NCBI RefSeq assembly: GCF_046707225.1
Contig: NZ_JBJKOP010000051.1
Location: 79,022 to 143,021, forward strand
DNA length: 64,000 nucleotides
Source: Caproicibacter sp046707225
Lineage (GTDB): Bacteria; Bacillota; Clostridia; Oscillospirales; Acutalibacteraceae
Reading direction: 5' to 3'
In this document: positions 25,513 to 33,657 of the stretch, piece by piece
Layout of the letters: each line of letters starts with the position of its first letter
How positions within the stretch are numbered: position 1 is the stretch's first letter
The notes under the pieces: model-generated
Database searches by the model: none
Told to the model about the DNA's origin: nothing
What the model saw: the letters and a program-made list of their open reading frames with translations, nothing else
Program-made: the position numbers and the translations under genes

Positions 25513-27362
25513 GAAAGAAAAAAGGAAAGGCGGCGGCGCTGCTGCTTGCCGCGGCGCTGTCGCTTTCGGCTGTGTTCGGCGCAGCGGTGCCGGCAGCCGC
25601 AAGCACAACCGCAGATAAGGTACCCGACCCACGTGCCACCGCGACGGTAACGCCGGCGGAACCGGGAGTCGGGAGCCCGTTTGGGGTTGATCTTTCATTT
25701 ACGCAGAACGTTGAAAATTTTGACTGTAAAGACGTAGATCATATTAAAGTAGATGTTACTGAAGCGAGTGGGTCCATCTCCGTGAGCCACAAAGGATATT
25801 ACGCGGAAAACATTTCAGAAGATTCCGGAGACAATAATATTTCAACACTTTCCTACGATTTACATATACCTCAAAAATATTTAAAACGATCCGGCAGTAA
25901 CTACGGTGTTTTAAAATTTGAAATTACCTATTACAGCAGTACAGATGATAAAGATGTTGCCGAATCGAAAAGTGATAGCCATGATCTAAAATTCACTGTC
26001 GAATACCTGGTATTCAGCAAGCTGGATTCCAGCTCGGACACGGAAAACGACGGGCGCCTGACGGTCAGCTCCTACAAGCTGGACCATACGCCGGTGAAGG
26101 AGGGCGAAACATTCAGCCTGACCCTGACCGTGAAAAACTCGAGCAGCCTGGCCTGCACCCACGCGGTTTCCGTTCTGGACCTCTCCGGCGCGGAGGGCGT
26201 CAGCATCAGCGGCGAAACCGACACCAAAACGCTCGGGAGCCTGAACGCCGGGGCGACGGCGACCGTCACCTATCCGCTCAAGTGCCTTTCCAAAATGACG
26301 ACCGGAAGCTACCCCGTGGCCGTCTCGCTTTCCGCCGACGACGTAACCGCGGCCTCCTCCAAAATCTATCTCCCGATCACGGGCACCAAGGCCGGGAAGG
26401 ACGACACCGGCGAGGTCGGCGACAGCAAGCCGCAGCTGATCATCGAAAGCTACGACTTCGGCGGAAAGGCCGTCACCGGCGGGCAGGAATTCAACCTGGT
26501 CATGAACGTGCGCAATACCGGCTCCGTCCCCATCGACAACTGTAAAATGACCGTCGGCTCCGATACGGGGGATTCGGATTCCGACAAGTCGACGGCCGTC
26601 GGAAGCGTTTTTACGCCGTCCCAGTCCTCGAACACGTTCTTTATCCCCTCCCTCGGCTCGAACGCCACCGTGAAGAAAGAAATCGCGCTGCTGCCGAAAG
26701 CCGACGCGGCCCCAAACTCCTACGGGGTGATCGTCAATTTCAGCTACGACGCGGTCGTGGACGGAAAACGGCAAACCCTGACCTCTGAGGAAACCATCAC
26801 GATTCCTCTCGCGCAGCCCATTCGCTTTGAGGTCGGCGATCCCGTCCTGAGCAATCCGTTTTATATGGGGGAACCCGGGCAGATCAGCATTGACTACGTC
26901 AACAAAGGGAAAAGCAAGGTCTACAACGTATCCGTGGAATTGAAAGGCAATTTCGACACCGAAGAAAGCAGCCAGTACATCGGCAATCTGGATTCCGGCG
27001 CGAGCGATTCCTTTCAGGCGAACCTGACGCCGCAGAAGGAAGGCTCTTTATCCGGAACGGCCACTTTCAGTTATGAGGACGCCTCCGGTAAAGTTCTGAC
27101 CGTCGCCAAGGATTTTTCCTGCGACGTTCAGGCCGCGGAGGCGCCGACGATGGGCGGGCCGGACGGCCTCAACCCGGACGGCACGCCGGGGGCGAAGCCG
27201 GAAAAATCCGGGCCGGGCTGGAAGCTGTGGGCCGGCATTGCGGCCGGCGCGGCGGTCGTCGCCGCGGGCACCGTGTTTTTCCTAAAAAAGCGGAAAGCCA
27301 AAAAGATGCGCCTGCTGGAAGAAGCCGAAGATTACGACGACACGCCCGGCGGGGGAATATGA
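25509..27362 (+). CDS. Secreted membrane-anchored protein with CARDB/Ig-like repeats
   Basis: 617 residues. Seen: signal peptide (basic KKKGKAAALLLAAALSLSA, AxA cleavage region near 31), then repeated beta-rich units at roughly 170-290, 310-430 and 440-560 with phrases such as GETFSLTLTVKNSSS, GQEFNLVMNVRNTGS and GQISIDYVNKGKS. These are typical of CARDB/COG1361-like extracellular domains. A C-terminal span follows (LWAGIAAGAAVVAAGTVFF) with a KKRKAKK stop-transfer and acidic tail. It lies between an ATPase and an FtsX-type permease, where a membrane-fusion adaptor would normally be. Residues about 60-165 are encoded by a strikingly AT-rich patch. Function unknown; adaptor or ligand-binding role is inferred. 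Confidence 0.85.
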   Translation: MRKKKGKAAALLLAAALSLSAVFGAAVPAAASTTADKVPDPRATATVTPAEPGVGSPFGVDLSFTQNVENFDCKDVDHIKVDVTEASGSISVSHKGYYAENISEDSGDNNISTLSYDLHIPQKYLKRSGSNYGVLKFEITYYSSTDDKDVAESKSDSHDLKFTVEYLVFSKLDSSSDTENDGRLTVSSYKLDHTPVKEGETFSLTLTVKNSSSLACTHAVSVLDLSGAEGVSISGETDTKTLGSLNAGATATVTYPLKCLSKMTTGSYPVAVSLSADDVTAASSKIYLPITGTKAGKDDTGEVGDSKPQLIIESYDFGGKAVTGGQEFNLVMNVRNTGSVPIDNCKMTVGSDTGDSDSDKSTAVGSVFTPSQSSNTFFIPSLGSNATVKKEIALLPKADAAPNSYGVIVNFSYDAVVDGKRQTLTSEETITIPLAQPIRFEVGDPVLSNPFYMGEPGQISIDYVNKGKSKVYNVSVELKGNFDTEESSQYIGNLDSGASDSFQANLTPQKEGSLSGTATFSYEDASGKVLTVAKDFSCDVQAAEAPTMGGPDGLNPDGTPGAKPEKSGPGWKLWAGIAAGAAVVAAGTVFFLKKRKAKKMRLLEEAEDYDDTPGGGI

Positions 27363-27363
27363 C

Positions 27364-28698
27364 ATGAAGTTCCGCGACATGATTGCGATGTCCCTCTCCA
27401 ACCTGTTTCACCGCCGCGTCCGCACGGTGCTGACCGTCATGGGCGTCGTCATCGGCACCTGCGCCATCATCGTCATGCTTTCGCTCGGGTTCGGGATGCG
27501 GCAGAGCATGGAGGACATGATGAAAAGCATGGGCGACCTGACCGTCGTCACCGTTTACGGCGGCGGAGGTTCCAGGGGGTCCGGCAGTCTGGACGACAAA
27601 GCGCTGCAAAACATGCAGAAGCTTCCGAATGTGACCGCCGTCACGCCGGTCTATTATCTGGACCCGTCCTGCGTAACCGTCAGCTGCCGGAAGTATCAGT
27701 TCAGCGCCATGGTCTACGGCGTCGCGATGGACACGCTGAAAACGTTCGGTTTTCAGGCGGAAAGCGGAAATCTGCCCGGCTCCGACTTTAAAAAGACGGA
27801 CATTCTGTTCGGCAGCGAATCCGGATACGATTTTATGGACCCCAAACGGCAAAATGACGGCATGATGGATCGCACGCCGGATAAAAACGGAAACATGCCG
27901 AAACCGTTCGTGGATTTGGAAAAGGATAAATTCACGCTCAGCGTCAATCTTCCGGAGGATTCCACGGCGAGAAAAAAAGACGTCAAACTCAATGTGCTCG
28001 GCGTTCTGGCACAGGATTACAGCAAAAACCCGAACCCGAGCGACTGCATTTTTATGGATATTGACTATGCCAAGGAGCTCAAGGCAAAATACAACAAACT
28101 GAACAACGTGAAAAGCAGCGAGTCCCAGGATTCCTACAGCCAGATCGTCATCAAAATGGACTCCATTGAAGCCGTGCCGGACGCCGTGCAGCAGATTACG
28201 GACCTGGGGTACCAGTCCTACAGCATGGAAAGTCAGCGCGACGCAATGGAAAACCAGCTGCGCACCATTCAGATGATTCTGGGCGGGCTGGGAGCCATTT
28301 CCCTCTTGGTCGCGGCGCTCGGCATCACCAATACCATGGTCATGTCGATTTACGAACGCACGCGCGAAATCGGGATTATGAAAGTTCTGGGCTGCATTGT
28401 ATGGAATATCCGCGCCATGTTTCTGGTGGAAGCGGGAACCATCGGCTTTCTCGGCGGGGCGGCGGGAATCGGAATCAGCTATGGAATTTCGGCGCTTTTA
28501 AACTCTTTGGCGGCAAAAGCGGCGACGTCCGGGCAGGGGGGCGGTATTTTCGGCATGGGCGGCAATATTTCGATCATACCGCTCTGGCTGGTGTTCGCTT
28601 CTCTTGTTTTTTCCACTTTGGTCGGCCTCATTTCGGGCATTCTGCCCGCGAACCGCGCGATGAAAATCAGCGCGCTGACCGCGATCAAGCAGGAATAA
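27364..28698 (+). CDS. MacB/FtsX-type ABC transporter permease
   Basis: 444 residues. Seen: N-terminal span (RTVLTVMGVVIGTCAIIVMLS), a large extracytoplasmic MacB-PCD-like domain at about 50-290, and three C-terminal spans with the FtsX core (TNTMVMSIYERTREIGIMKVLGC, then ILPANRAMKISALTAIKQE). It starts 1 base after the repeat protein and shares an operon with the ATPase at 24793. Likely a mechanotransmission complex for export, antimicrobial resistance or cell-envelope signalling; the substrate is not indicated. Confidence 0.93.
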   Translation: MKFRDMIAMSLSNLFHRRVRTVLTVMGVVIGTCAIIVMLSLGFGMRQSMEDMMKSMGDLTVVTVYGGGGSRGSGSLDDKALQNMQKLPNVTAVTPVYYLDPSCVTVSCRKYQFSAMVYGVAMDTLKTFGFQAESGNLPGSDFKKTDILFGSESGYDFMDPKRQNDGMMDRTPDKNGNMPKPFVDLEKDKFTLSVNLPEDSTARKKDVKLNVLGVLAQDYSKNPNPSDCIFMDIDYAKELKAKYNKLNNVKSSESQDSYSQIVIKMDSIEAVPDAVQQITDLGYQSYSMESQRDAMENQLRTIQMILGGLGAISLLVAALGITNTMVMSIYERTREIGIMKVLGCIVWNIRAMFLVEAGTIGFLGGAAGIGISYGISALLNSLAAKAATSGQGGGIFGMGGNISIIPLWLVFASLVFSTLVGLISGILPANRAMKISALTAIKQE

Positions 28699-28711
28699 TC
28701 GCAAATAGCAG

Positions 28712-28754
28712 AAAAATCAGGAGCCCGCGCAAACTGCGCGGGCTCCTGATTTTT
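28712..28754. terminator. Bidirectional terminator
   Basis: AAAAATCAGGAGCCCGCGC (28712-28730) pairs perfectly with its complement at 28736-28754, leaving T-runs on both strands. It ends the permease operon (plus) and the aldolase gene (minus). Confidence 0.92.
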
Positions 28755-28770
28755 CACGCGTGAGGCAAGT

Positions 28771-29658
28771 TCAGGTGACGGACGCCCGATAGATCACGCG
28801 GACGGATTCGGAGAGCGTTTGATCAAACTCCTGATCCGACTGCCCCGCCGAAAGCCCCTGCGCGAGCGCGCGCGAAAAGCTTGCGATCAGGCCGTGGTTG
28901 CGCGCCAGTTTTTCATCCGCTTCTTCCTGCGAATAACCGCCGGACAGCGCGACCACTCGAACCACATGCGGATCTTCCATCAAATCAAGGTAAAAGTCGT
29001 CCTTCGTCGGGATGGACAGCTTCAGCATCACGCGGGTATTTGGCGAAAGCCGGAAAAGCTGTTTCCTAATTTCATCCTTCAAAAGCTTCTCCGCTTCTTC
29101 TTTTTCCCCGCTGTGAATATCGACCTCCGGTTCGATAATCGGAACCAGGCCCGCCGCCGCAATTTGTCGCGCAAGGGTAAACTGCTGCTCCACCACGGCG
29201 CGGATTCCCTCTTTGTCCGCAAGCCAGATCACCGAGCGCATTTTTGTGCCGAATATGTTCTTTTGAACGGCTTTTTGCAGCAGCTGATTCAGGCCGGGCA
29301 TCGGCTTCATCAATTGCACGCCGTTTTCCTTCTGCGCAAGTCCCTTGTCCACCTTCAAAAACGGTACGATCCCCTTGCTGTTCCAGAGGTAGTCAGCGGT
29401 AAAGGAACCGTCGATTTTACGTTCCATCGTATTTTCAAACAGAATGGCTCCCAGAATATAGTCCGAACAAAACGCGGGGCTTTTAACGATTCGGGTCCTC
29501 ATTTCATGCACCAGACGGAACATTTCTTCCTCGTTCGAATACGCGTCCGCCCCGATACCGTATGCCAGAAGTGCCTTCGGCGTACTTCCGCCGCTCTGGT
29601 CCAGCGCGGCGATAAAGCCCTTACCGTGTTCCATGCGTTCCATTTGTTCCTGATTCAT
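28771..29658 (-). CDS. fda: Class I fructose-bisphosphate aldolase
   Basis: 295 residues, normal for the bacterial class I (Schiff-base, metal-free) enzyme found in staphylococci and other Firmicutes. Seen: GKGFIAALDQSGGSTPKAL at the N-terminus, FLKVDKGLA, and VMLKLSIPTKDDFY with the Schiff-base lysine. Cleaves fructose 1,6-bisphosphate to glyceraldehyde 3-phosphate and dihydroxyacetone phosphate in glycolysis. Good RBS (ATGGAGGC) before ATG 29658; monocistronic or last in the Ku run. Confidence 0.93.
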   Translation of the reverse strand: MNQEQMERMEHGKGFIAALDQSGGSTPKALLAYGIGADAYSNEEEMFRLVHEMRTRIVKSPAFCSDYILGAILFENTMERKIDGSFTADYLWNSKGIVPFLKVDKGLAQKENGVQLMKPMPGLNQLLQKAVQKNIFGTKMRSVIWLADKEGIRAVVEQQFTLARQIAAAGLVPIIEPEVDIHSGEKEEAEKLLKDEIRKQLFRLSPNTRVMLKLSIPTKDDFYLDLMEDPHVVRVVALSGGYSQEEADEKLARNHGLIASFSRALAQGLSAGQSDQEFDQTLSESVRVIYRASVT

Positions 29659-29819
29659 AAAAATGCCTCCATTCCTTTGGTTCGGTCAGGGGCCCAATAA
29701 TAGGCCCGCCGGTAAAAACGGCAGTCGGATGACTGAAACATTTTCCAGCATTATTATATTCTTTTCCCATTCCAATTTCAAGAACTTTTCCTGTTTTTAT
29801 TGCAAATCCCACCCGCGTT

Positions 29820-30632
29820 TTACGCGCCTTTTTCCTTTTTGGAGCTTTTGCGGCTTTGGGGAGCCGCTTTTTCCTTGTTCTGATCCAGGCTGGCTTTCAG
29901 CGCCTCCATCAGGTCGATGACATTGCCGCCTTCCTTTTCCTCTTTGGCGGCGACGATCTCCTGCCCGCCGATCTTCTTTTCGATCAGCTCCTTCAGCCTG
30001 ACCTGGTATTCGTCCTGATACTCCGACGGCTGAAAGGGCGTGTCCATGGTATTGATCAAAGCCTGCGCCATTTTCAGCTCCTGCTCCGCCACCTGCGGGC
30101 GGTTGTAGCTTTTCGGCAGCGCTTTGACCTCGTCCTCATAAAACATGGTTGAAATCAGCATCCCGTCCTCCCGCGGGATAATCGCCATCAGCGTGTCCCG
30201 CGTACCAAAAACAGCTTTCCCGATCGCGATTTTCTGCTCATCCATCAGCGCCCGGCGAAGCAGCTCGAACGCCTTTTCCCCGCCCGGCTGCGGGATAATC
30301 TGATAGGTTTTATCGTAATAAACGGGAGAAATCTGGTTCAGCTGCGCAAAGTGAAGAATCTGAATGGACTTTTCCTTTTCCGTCTTGATTTTTTCAATCT
30401 CCTCGTCCGTCACGACCACATAGTGGTCCTTGTCGTACTCGTAGCCCTTGACAATGTCCCCCGGCCCGATCTCCTTTCCGCAGTGCGCACAGGTTTTTTT
30501 GTAACGAATGCGGGAATTGTCCTCCTTATGCAGCTGGTTAAAATGAATATCGTTGTCCTGCGTCGCCGTATACATGGCAATCGGAATGGCAACAAGTCCG
30601 AAGGAAATCACGGATTTATGAGCAACCGCCAT
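29820..30632 (-). CDS. ku: Ku protein (non-homologous end joining)
   Basis: 270 residues, typical of bacterial Ku. Seen: core-domain start VISFGLVAIPIAMYTAT, the zinc-ribbon-like KKTCAHCGKEIGPGDIVKGYEY, and ALINTMDTPFQPSEYQDEYQVRLKELIEKK before a Lys/Ser-rich C-terminal tail. Family knowledge: a homodimeric ring binds double-strand ends and recruits the ligase LigD. No ligD is in this window. Its RBS (AGAGGCG) is the 3' arm of a perfect 10-bp inverted repeat. It follows the copper-storage-like gene by 90 bases. Confidence 0.95.
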   Translation of the reverse strand: MAVAHKSVISFGLVAIPIAMYTATQDNDIHFNQLHKEDNSRIRYKKTCAHCGKEIGPGDIVKGYEYDKDHYVVVTDEEIEKIKTEKEKSIQILHFAQLNQISPVYYDKTYQIIPQPGGEKAFELLRRALMDEQKIAIGKAVFGTRDTLMAIIPREDGMLISTMFYEDEVKALPKSYNRPQVAEQELKMAQALINTMDTPFQPSEYQDEYQVRLKELIEKKIGGQEIVAAKEEKEGGNVIDLMEALKASLDQNKEKAAPQSRKSSKKEKGA

Positions 30633-30640
30633 AAAAATAT

Positions 30641-30684
30641 CGCCTCTGTTCGAGTTTTTCTTTAGTATGGCTCAAACAGAGGCG
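30641..30684 (-). promoter_or_regulatory. Inverted repeat covering the ku RBS / csp terminator-like stem
   Basis: CGCCTCTGTT (30641-30650) and AACAGAGGCG (30675-30684) form a perfect 10-bp stem with a 24-base loop. On the minus strand the second arm contains the ku Shine-Dalgarno AGAGGCG and is followed by ATATTTTT and the ATG. It could terminate the upstream transcript, hide the RBS, or be a DNA operator. Confidence 0.55.
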
Positions 30685-30722
30685 GATTATTTCATTTTTT
30701 GCTAACCGTCGGGGACCCCCGG

Positions 30723-31067
30723 TCACTGTGCCATTGCGGAGCACTCATTCGCGCAGCTTTTGCACTCGTCGGCGCATTTGACGCAGTGATCGTCCTTAAA
30801 CATGGCGCAATCCGTCGAGCATTTGTTGCAGACCGTCGCGCAAAGATTGCAGAAATCCTTCGCGTACTGCGCGTCGAAAGACATGAAGCAGGCGGCGTCC
30901 TTGCAGTACCTGGCACATTCGATCAGCGTCGCGATGCAGCTTTTCCTCGCCTGAACATCCGGTTCGTTCAGGCACAGCTTGAAACACTCTTCGCAGGCCT
31001 GCGCGCACCGGTTGCACTGGTCGATGCATTTCTGATACTTGTCGGTCGCAGTTGATACGATTCCCAT
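30723..31067 (-). CDS. Four-helix-bundle copper-storage-like protein, 20 cysteines
   Basis: 114 residues with 20 cysteines, spaced mostly CxxxC/CxxC along four amphipathic helices (KCIDQCNRCAQACEECFKLC; CIATLIECARYCKDAACF; FCNLCATVCNKCSTDC; HCVKCADECKSCANEC). This matches the ferritin-like Csp copper-storage or DUF326 family, in which Cys line the bundle core and hold Cu(I). No Tat or Sec signal is visible, so it is cytosolic like Csp3. RBS AGAGGTG precedes ATG 31067. Metal detoxification is inferred from the family. Confidence 0.9.
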   Translation of the reverse strand: MGIVSTATDKYQKCIDQCNRCAQACEECFKLCLNEPDVQARKSCIATLIECARYCKDAACFMSFDAQYAKDFCNLCATVCNKCSTDCAMFKDDHCVKCADECKSCANECSAMAQ

Positions 31068-31121
31068 AAAAACACCTCTTTTCCGTTAAAATATATTTGA
31101 TCAACGCCCCTGCGGAAACCC

Positions 31122-31580
31122 CTATTCTTTTTCCATCAGCTGGAGCATTTCATCCATGTTGGCGGGCTGAGCGGAGAAATCCCCGCGCAGCATTTTAAGC
31201 GCGAATTTTTCATTGCTGATTTCTTCCGGGGTTCTGACTCCAAACCGCCTGATGACGGGCAGCGGAGGGCACCATCCCAAAAGCGCGTGCATGAGAAGGA
31301 AAAAGCCCGCGCACCCTGTCAATGAGAAACAAGCGCAGTTCTTCTTCTGATAACCGCCGATCGACGCCATCAGTACAATGGAAGCCGCATGCGCCTCCAG
31401 AACCCGCTCGGTATTCCACTCCTCCTCCAGTTTGTGGATTCTGGCGGTAAAGGCGGGCTCGCCGCACCCCTGAATCGCGTTCAGACCGTCGACGGTCTGC
31501 GACCGGATCTCCTGATTGACTTGACTTGCGGTATGGTCAGCCACTCTTTTCGCGGTCGGCGGAAAAATACATTTTTTCAT
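31122..31580 (-). CDS. YgaP/DUF2892-like membrane protein
   Basis: 152 residues. Seen: a hydrophilic N-terminal 75 residues, then NTERVLEAHAASIVLMASIGGYQKKNCACFSLTGCAGFFLLMHALLGWCPPLPVIRRFG, a two-span hairpin ending in GWCPP as in the inner-membrane (DUF2892) domain of YgaP-like proteins, and a tail ending in ALKMLRGDF. Cysteines in and around the spans are notable next to the Cys-rich neighbour. Function unknown. It lies 15 bases after the YetF-like gene and 54 before the copper-storage-like gene, probably in one operon. Confidence 0.65.
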   Translation of the reverse strand: MKKCIFPPTAKRVADHTASQVNQEIRSQTVDGLNAIQGCGEPAFTARIHKLEEEWNTERVLEAHAASIVLMASIGGYQKKNCACFSLTGCAGFFLLMHALLGWCPPLPVIRRFGVRTPEEISNEKFALKMLRGDFSAQPANMDEMLQLMEKE

Positions 31581-31595
31581 ATTCCTAATTCCTTT

Positions 31596-32288
31596 CTAAA
31601 CTATTTTAGGGGAATCGTCGCTCTCATTCTCTCTGAAAACAGATAAATTCCCCTGGCTGTCCAGCTCTGCCAGCAGTACATCCTTTTCCTCCTGGAAACC
31701 CGCGGAGGCAAGCTGGTCCGTGAGCCAGCCGCGGTCCAGCTTTGCATAGACAAGATTTTCCTGAATCACCTTTCCATCGACGATCAGGGGCAGCGAAAGT
31801 CCTTCATAGGGAGTTGAAATCCGGATGTCCTTCGGCTTGACGGGCCTTTCCTGCGATTTTGGAATGACAGACAGATTTCCGTTCGGCTCAATGATGGCAA
31901 ACTCCACATCGGACAGTTTGGAGTATCCCTTCAGCCTCAGCAGTGACAGCAGAAACGAAACATTCATCTGGTTCTTCTTCAGCTCGCTTTTGATCAGGGA
32001 GCCATTTGCAACTACAATGCTCGGTTTGGAATCCACATTGTAGAATTTATCTTTGAGGGATAATTTTCCGATGAGCAGTGTCGCGACGGCCAGCGTCACG
32101 ACCCCGATTGCCGCATTTGAGGCGATTTTATAAACCAGAGGCTCCGCCGCCACCGTCGACAGCAAAAGAATGCCCGAAAGCTCGTACCCGGTCATCTGCG
32201 CGATGGACTTTTTCCCGATGATCCGAATGCCGAGCCACGTTACCAATAGCTGAAGGACGCAGCGAATCACATAAACCAAAGTACTCAT
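31596..32288 (-). CDS. YetF family (DUF421) membrane protein, copy 2
   Basis: 230 residues. Seen: three N-terminal membrane spans with LLVTWLGIRIIGKKSIAQMTGYEL, then a cytosolic YetF domain with KPSIVVANGSLIKSELKKNQMNVSFLLSLLRLKGY and ISTPYEGLSLPLIVDGKVIQENL. DUF421 proteins are common in spore-forming Firmicutes and of uncertain function. RBS AAGGAGCG precedes ATG 32288. With DUF4363 and the second DUF421 protein it forms a compact three-gene block. Confidence 0.9.
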   Translation of the reverse strand: MSTLVYVIRCVLQLLVTWLGIRIIGKKSIAQMTGYELSGILLLSTVAAEPLVYKIASNAAIGVVTLAVATLLIGKLSLKDKFYNVDSKPSIVVANGSLIKSELKKNQMNVSFLLSLLRLKGYSKLSDVEFAIIEPNGNLSVIPKSQERPVKPKDIRISTPYEGLSLPLIVDGKVIQENLVYAKLDRGWLTDQLASAGFQEEKDVLLAELDSQGNLSVFRENESDDSPKIV

Positions 32289-32299
32289 GGGCGCGCTCC

Positions 32300-32671
32300 T
32301 TACGGCTGCGGGGCAGGTTTCGTACAGTTGTCGAGCAGCGACTTAATGTTTCTTGAATAGAGGTCGGTCTCATAGACTTTTCTGTTGAGAACGGCGGTCT
32401 TCAAATTTTCGACGTCACGATTCAGGGTTGAAAAGCTTTGATCCGCATTGTTAAACTGAACATAGTACTCCACCCCGTTCCAAAAACTCTCAAAACGGTT
32501 CAATTCGTCGGCGGCGGACCGCCAGTCCTCCTCCCGCGCGGATGTGGAAATGGTGTCTAAAACTTCGGCGTACCGGCTGCCTGTGAATCGCAGATTTAAA
32601 ACCGTGAAATAAAGGAGGAAGATGGTAAGGACTCCCCAAAAAAGGATCTGCGTAATGGCTTTGTTGCTCAT
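32300..32671 (-). CDS. DUF4363-like membrane-anchored protein
   Basis: 123 residues from ATG 32671, chosen because AGGGGGAG lies seven bases upstream; an earlier in-frame start overlaps the preceding gene. Seen: one N-terminal span (ILFWGVLTIFLLYFTVLNL), then an alpha-helical extracytoplasmic part with paired W/F residues (EEDWRSAADELNRFESFWNG). This resembles DUF4363 proteins, often found beside DUF421. Function unknown; a partner of the two YetF proteins is inferred. Confidence 0.75.
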   Translation of the reverse strand: MSNKAITQILFWGVLTIFLLYFTVLNLRFTGSRYAEVLDTISTSAREEDWRSAADELNRFESFWNGVEYYVQFNNADQSFSTLNRDVENLKTAVLNRKVYETDLYSRNIKSLLDNCTKPAPQP

Positions 32672-32681
32672 AAAACTCCCC

Positions 32682-33398
32682 CTACTCAATTCCATGCTGC
32701 CCCGGCTGTTCTTTCCCTTTCATTCCTTTTGAAACATACAGGCTCCCGGAAGAATCCAGCGCGGCGAAAAACACTTCTTTTAAATTGCTGAATCCCTGTT
32801 TTTTCAGTTCCTCGTACAGCCATTCCTTCGTAAGATTGGTTGCTTCCAGATTTTCATTCAGCAAGATTCCGTCGATTACGATGTCTCTGGTCAGCCCCTT
32901 TTCGGGCGGATGCAGCTGCAGTTCCGACGGGGTCACCGGCTTTTTCCCGCTCTTTAACTGGACCGACAGCTTCCCGTCGTTTTCCAGCACGGCGTTATTT
33001 ACGTCCGCAATATTGAACGCATTCTTTTCCCTGAGCAAAGAGGTAAGATCATTCAGCGTAATTCTTGCCTTTTTCAGATTCGCCTCAACAATTCGGCCGT
33101 TCTCAATCAGCATCAGCGGTTCGGAATTAACCGCTTTTCTGAATTTCATGCTTTTTAAATGCAGATAGCCTGTCAGAATCGTCAGCCCTGCGAGGGTAAA
33201 CAGCATAACAATTGCCGTGCCCATGGAATCGTTTCCGGTCAGGCCGATTTCAGTTGTTACGGAGCCCAGCGTAATTCCGACGCAGAAATCAAAAAAGGTC
33301 ATCTGTGAAATAGCTTTTTTCCCCATCAGCCTTGTGACCAGCATCAAAAGCAAAAAAGCCGCGGCTGAGCGAAGAAACGTTTCAAGAATTCCGATCAC
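32682..33398 (-). CDS. YetF family (DUF421) membrane protein, copy 1
   Basis: 238 residues. Seen: membrane part with LLMLVTRLMGKKAISQMTFFDF, then the cytosolic domain SEPLMLIENGRIVEANLKKARITLNDLTSLLREKNAF and ILLNENLEATNLTKEWLYEELKKQG. It is a diverged paralogue of the gene at 31596-32288. RBS AAAGGATGG before ATG 33398; first gene of the minus-strand run toward ku. Confidence 0.9.
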   Translation of the reverse strand: MIGILETFLRSAAAFLLLMLVTRLMGKKAISQMTFFDFCVGITLGSVTTEIGLTGNDSMGTAIVMLFTLAGLTILTGYLHLKSMKFRKAVNSEPLMLIENGRIVEANLKKARITLNDLTSLLREKNAFNIADVNNAVLENDGKLSVQLKSGKKPVTPSELQLHPPEKGLTRDIVIDGILLNENLEATNLTKEWLYEELKKQGFSNLKEVFFAALDSSGSLYVSKGMKGKEQPGQHGIE

Positions 33399-33501
33399 AT
33401 TGAACCATCCTTTAAATGATTTGCGGTTCTTTTCTATTTTCCTGCTTTGAATGGAATTTATACATCGTCATGCAGGCTCCAAAGGATTTTCAGACATTGA
33501 A

Positions 33502-33657
33502 AAAGGGGCTGTTGCAAAATGAATTTGCGATAGCAAATTGCACAACGGAATAGCCCTCAAAGCAAGAAAATGCGTCTTGAAACGGCTGATAAAGCCCGAT
33601 CAAGGCGCATTTTTTGTGCATTATTTTTTATCAAAGCTGTTTTGCAACAGTCCCTTT
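33502..33657. mobile_element. MITE-like non-autonomous element
   Basis: 156 bases bounded by 18-base terminal inverted repeats, AAAGGGGCTGTTGCAAAA (33502-33519) and TTTTGCAACAGTCCCTTT (33640-33657), 17 of 18 matching. Inside are a small palindrome (AATTTGC-GATA-GCAAATT, 33522-33539) and a long one (33569-33615) with AAAATGCG/CGCATTTT ends. No transposase is encoded. Termini of the CTGTTGCAAA type occur in known insertion sequences (for example the IS6 family), so it probably moved in trans. No clear target duplication seen. Its right end forms the 3' end of ptsI. Confidence 0.75.
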
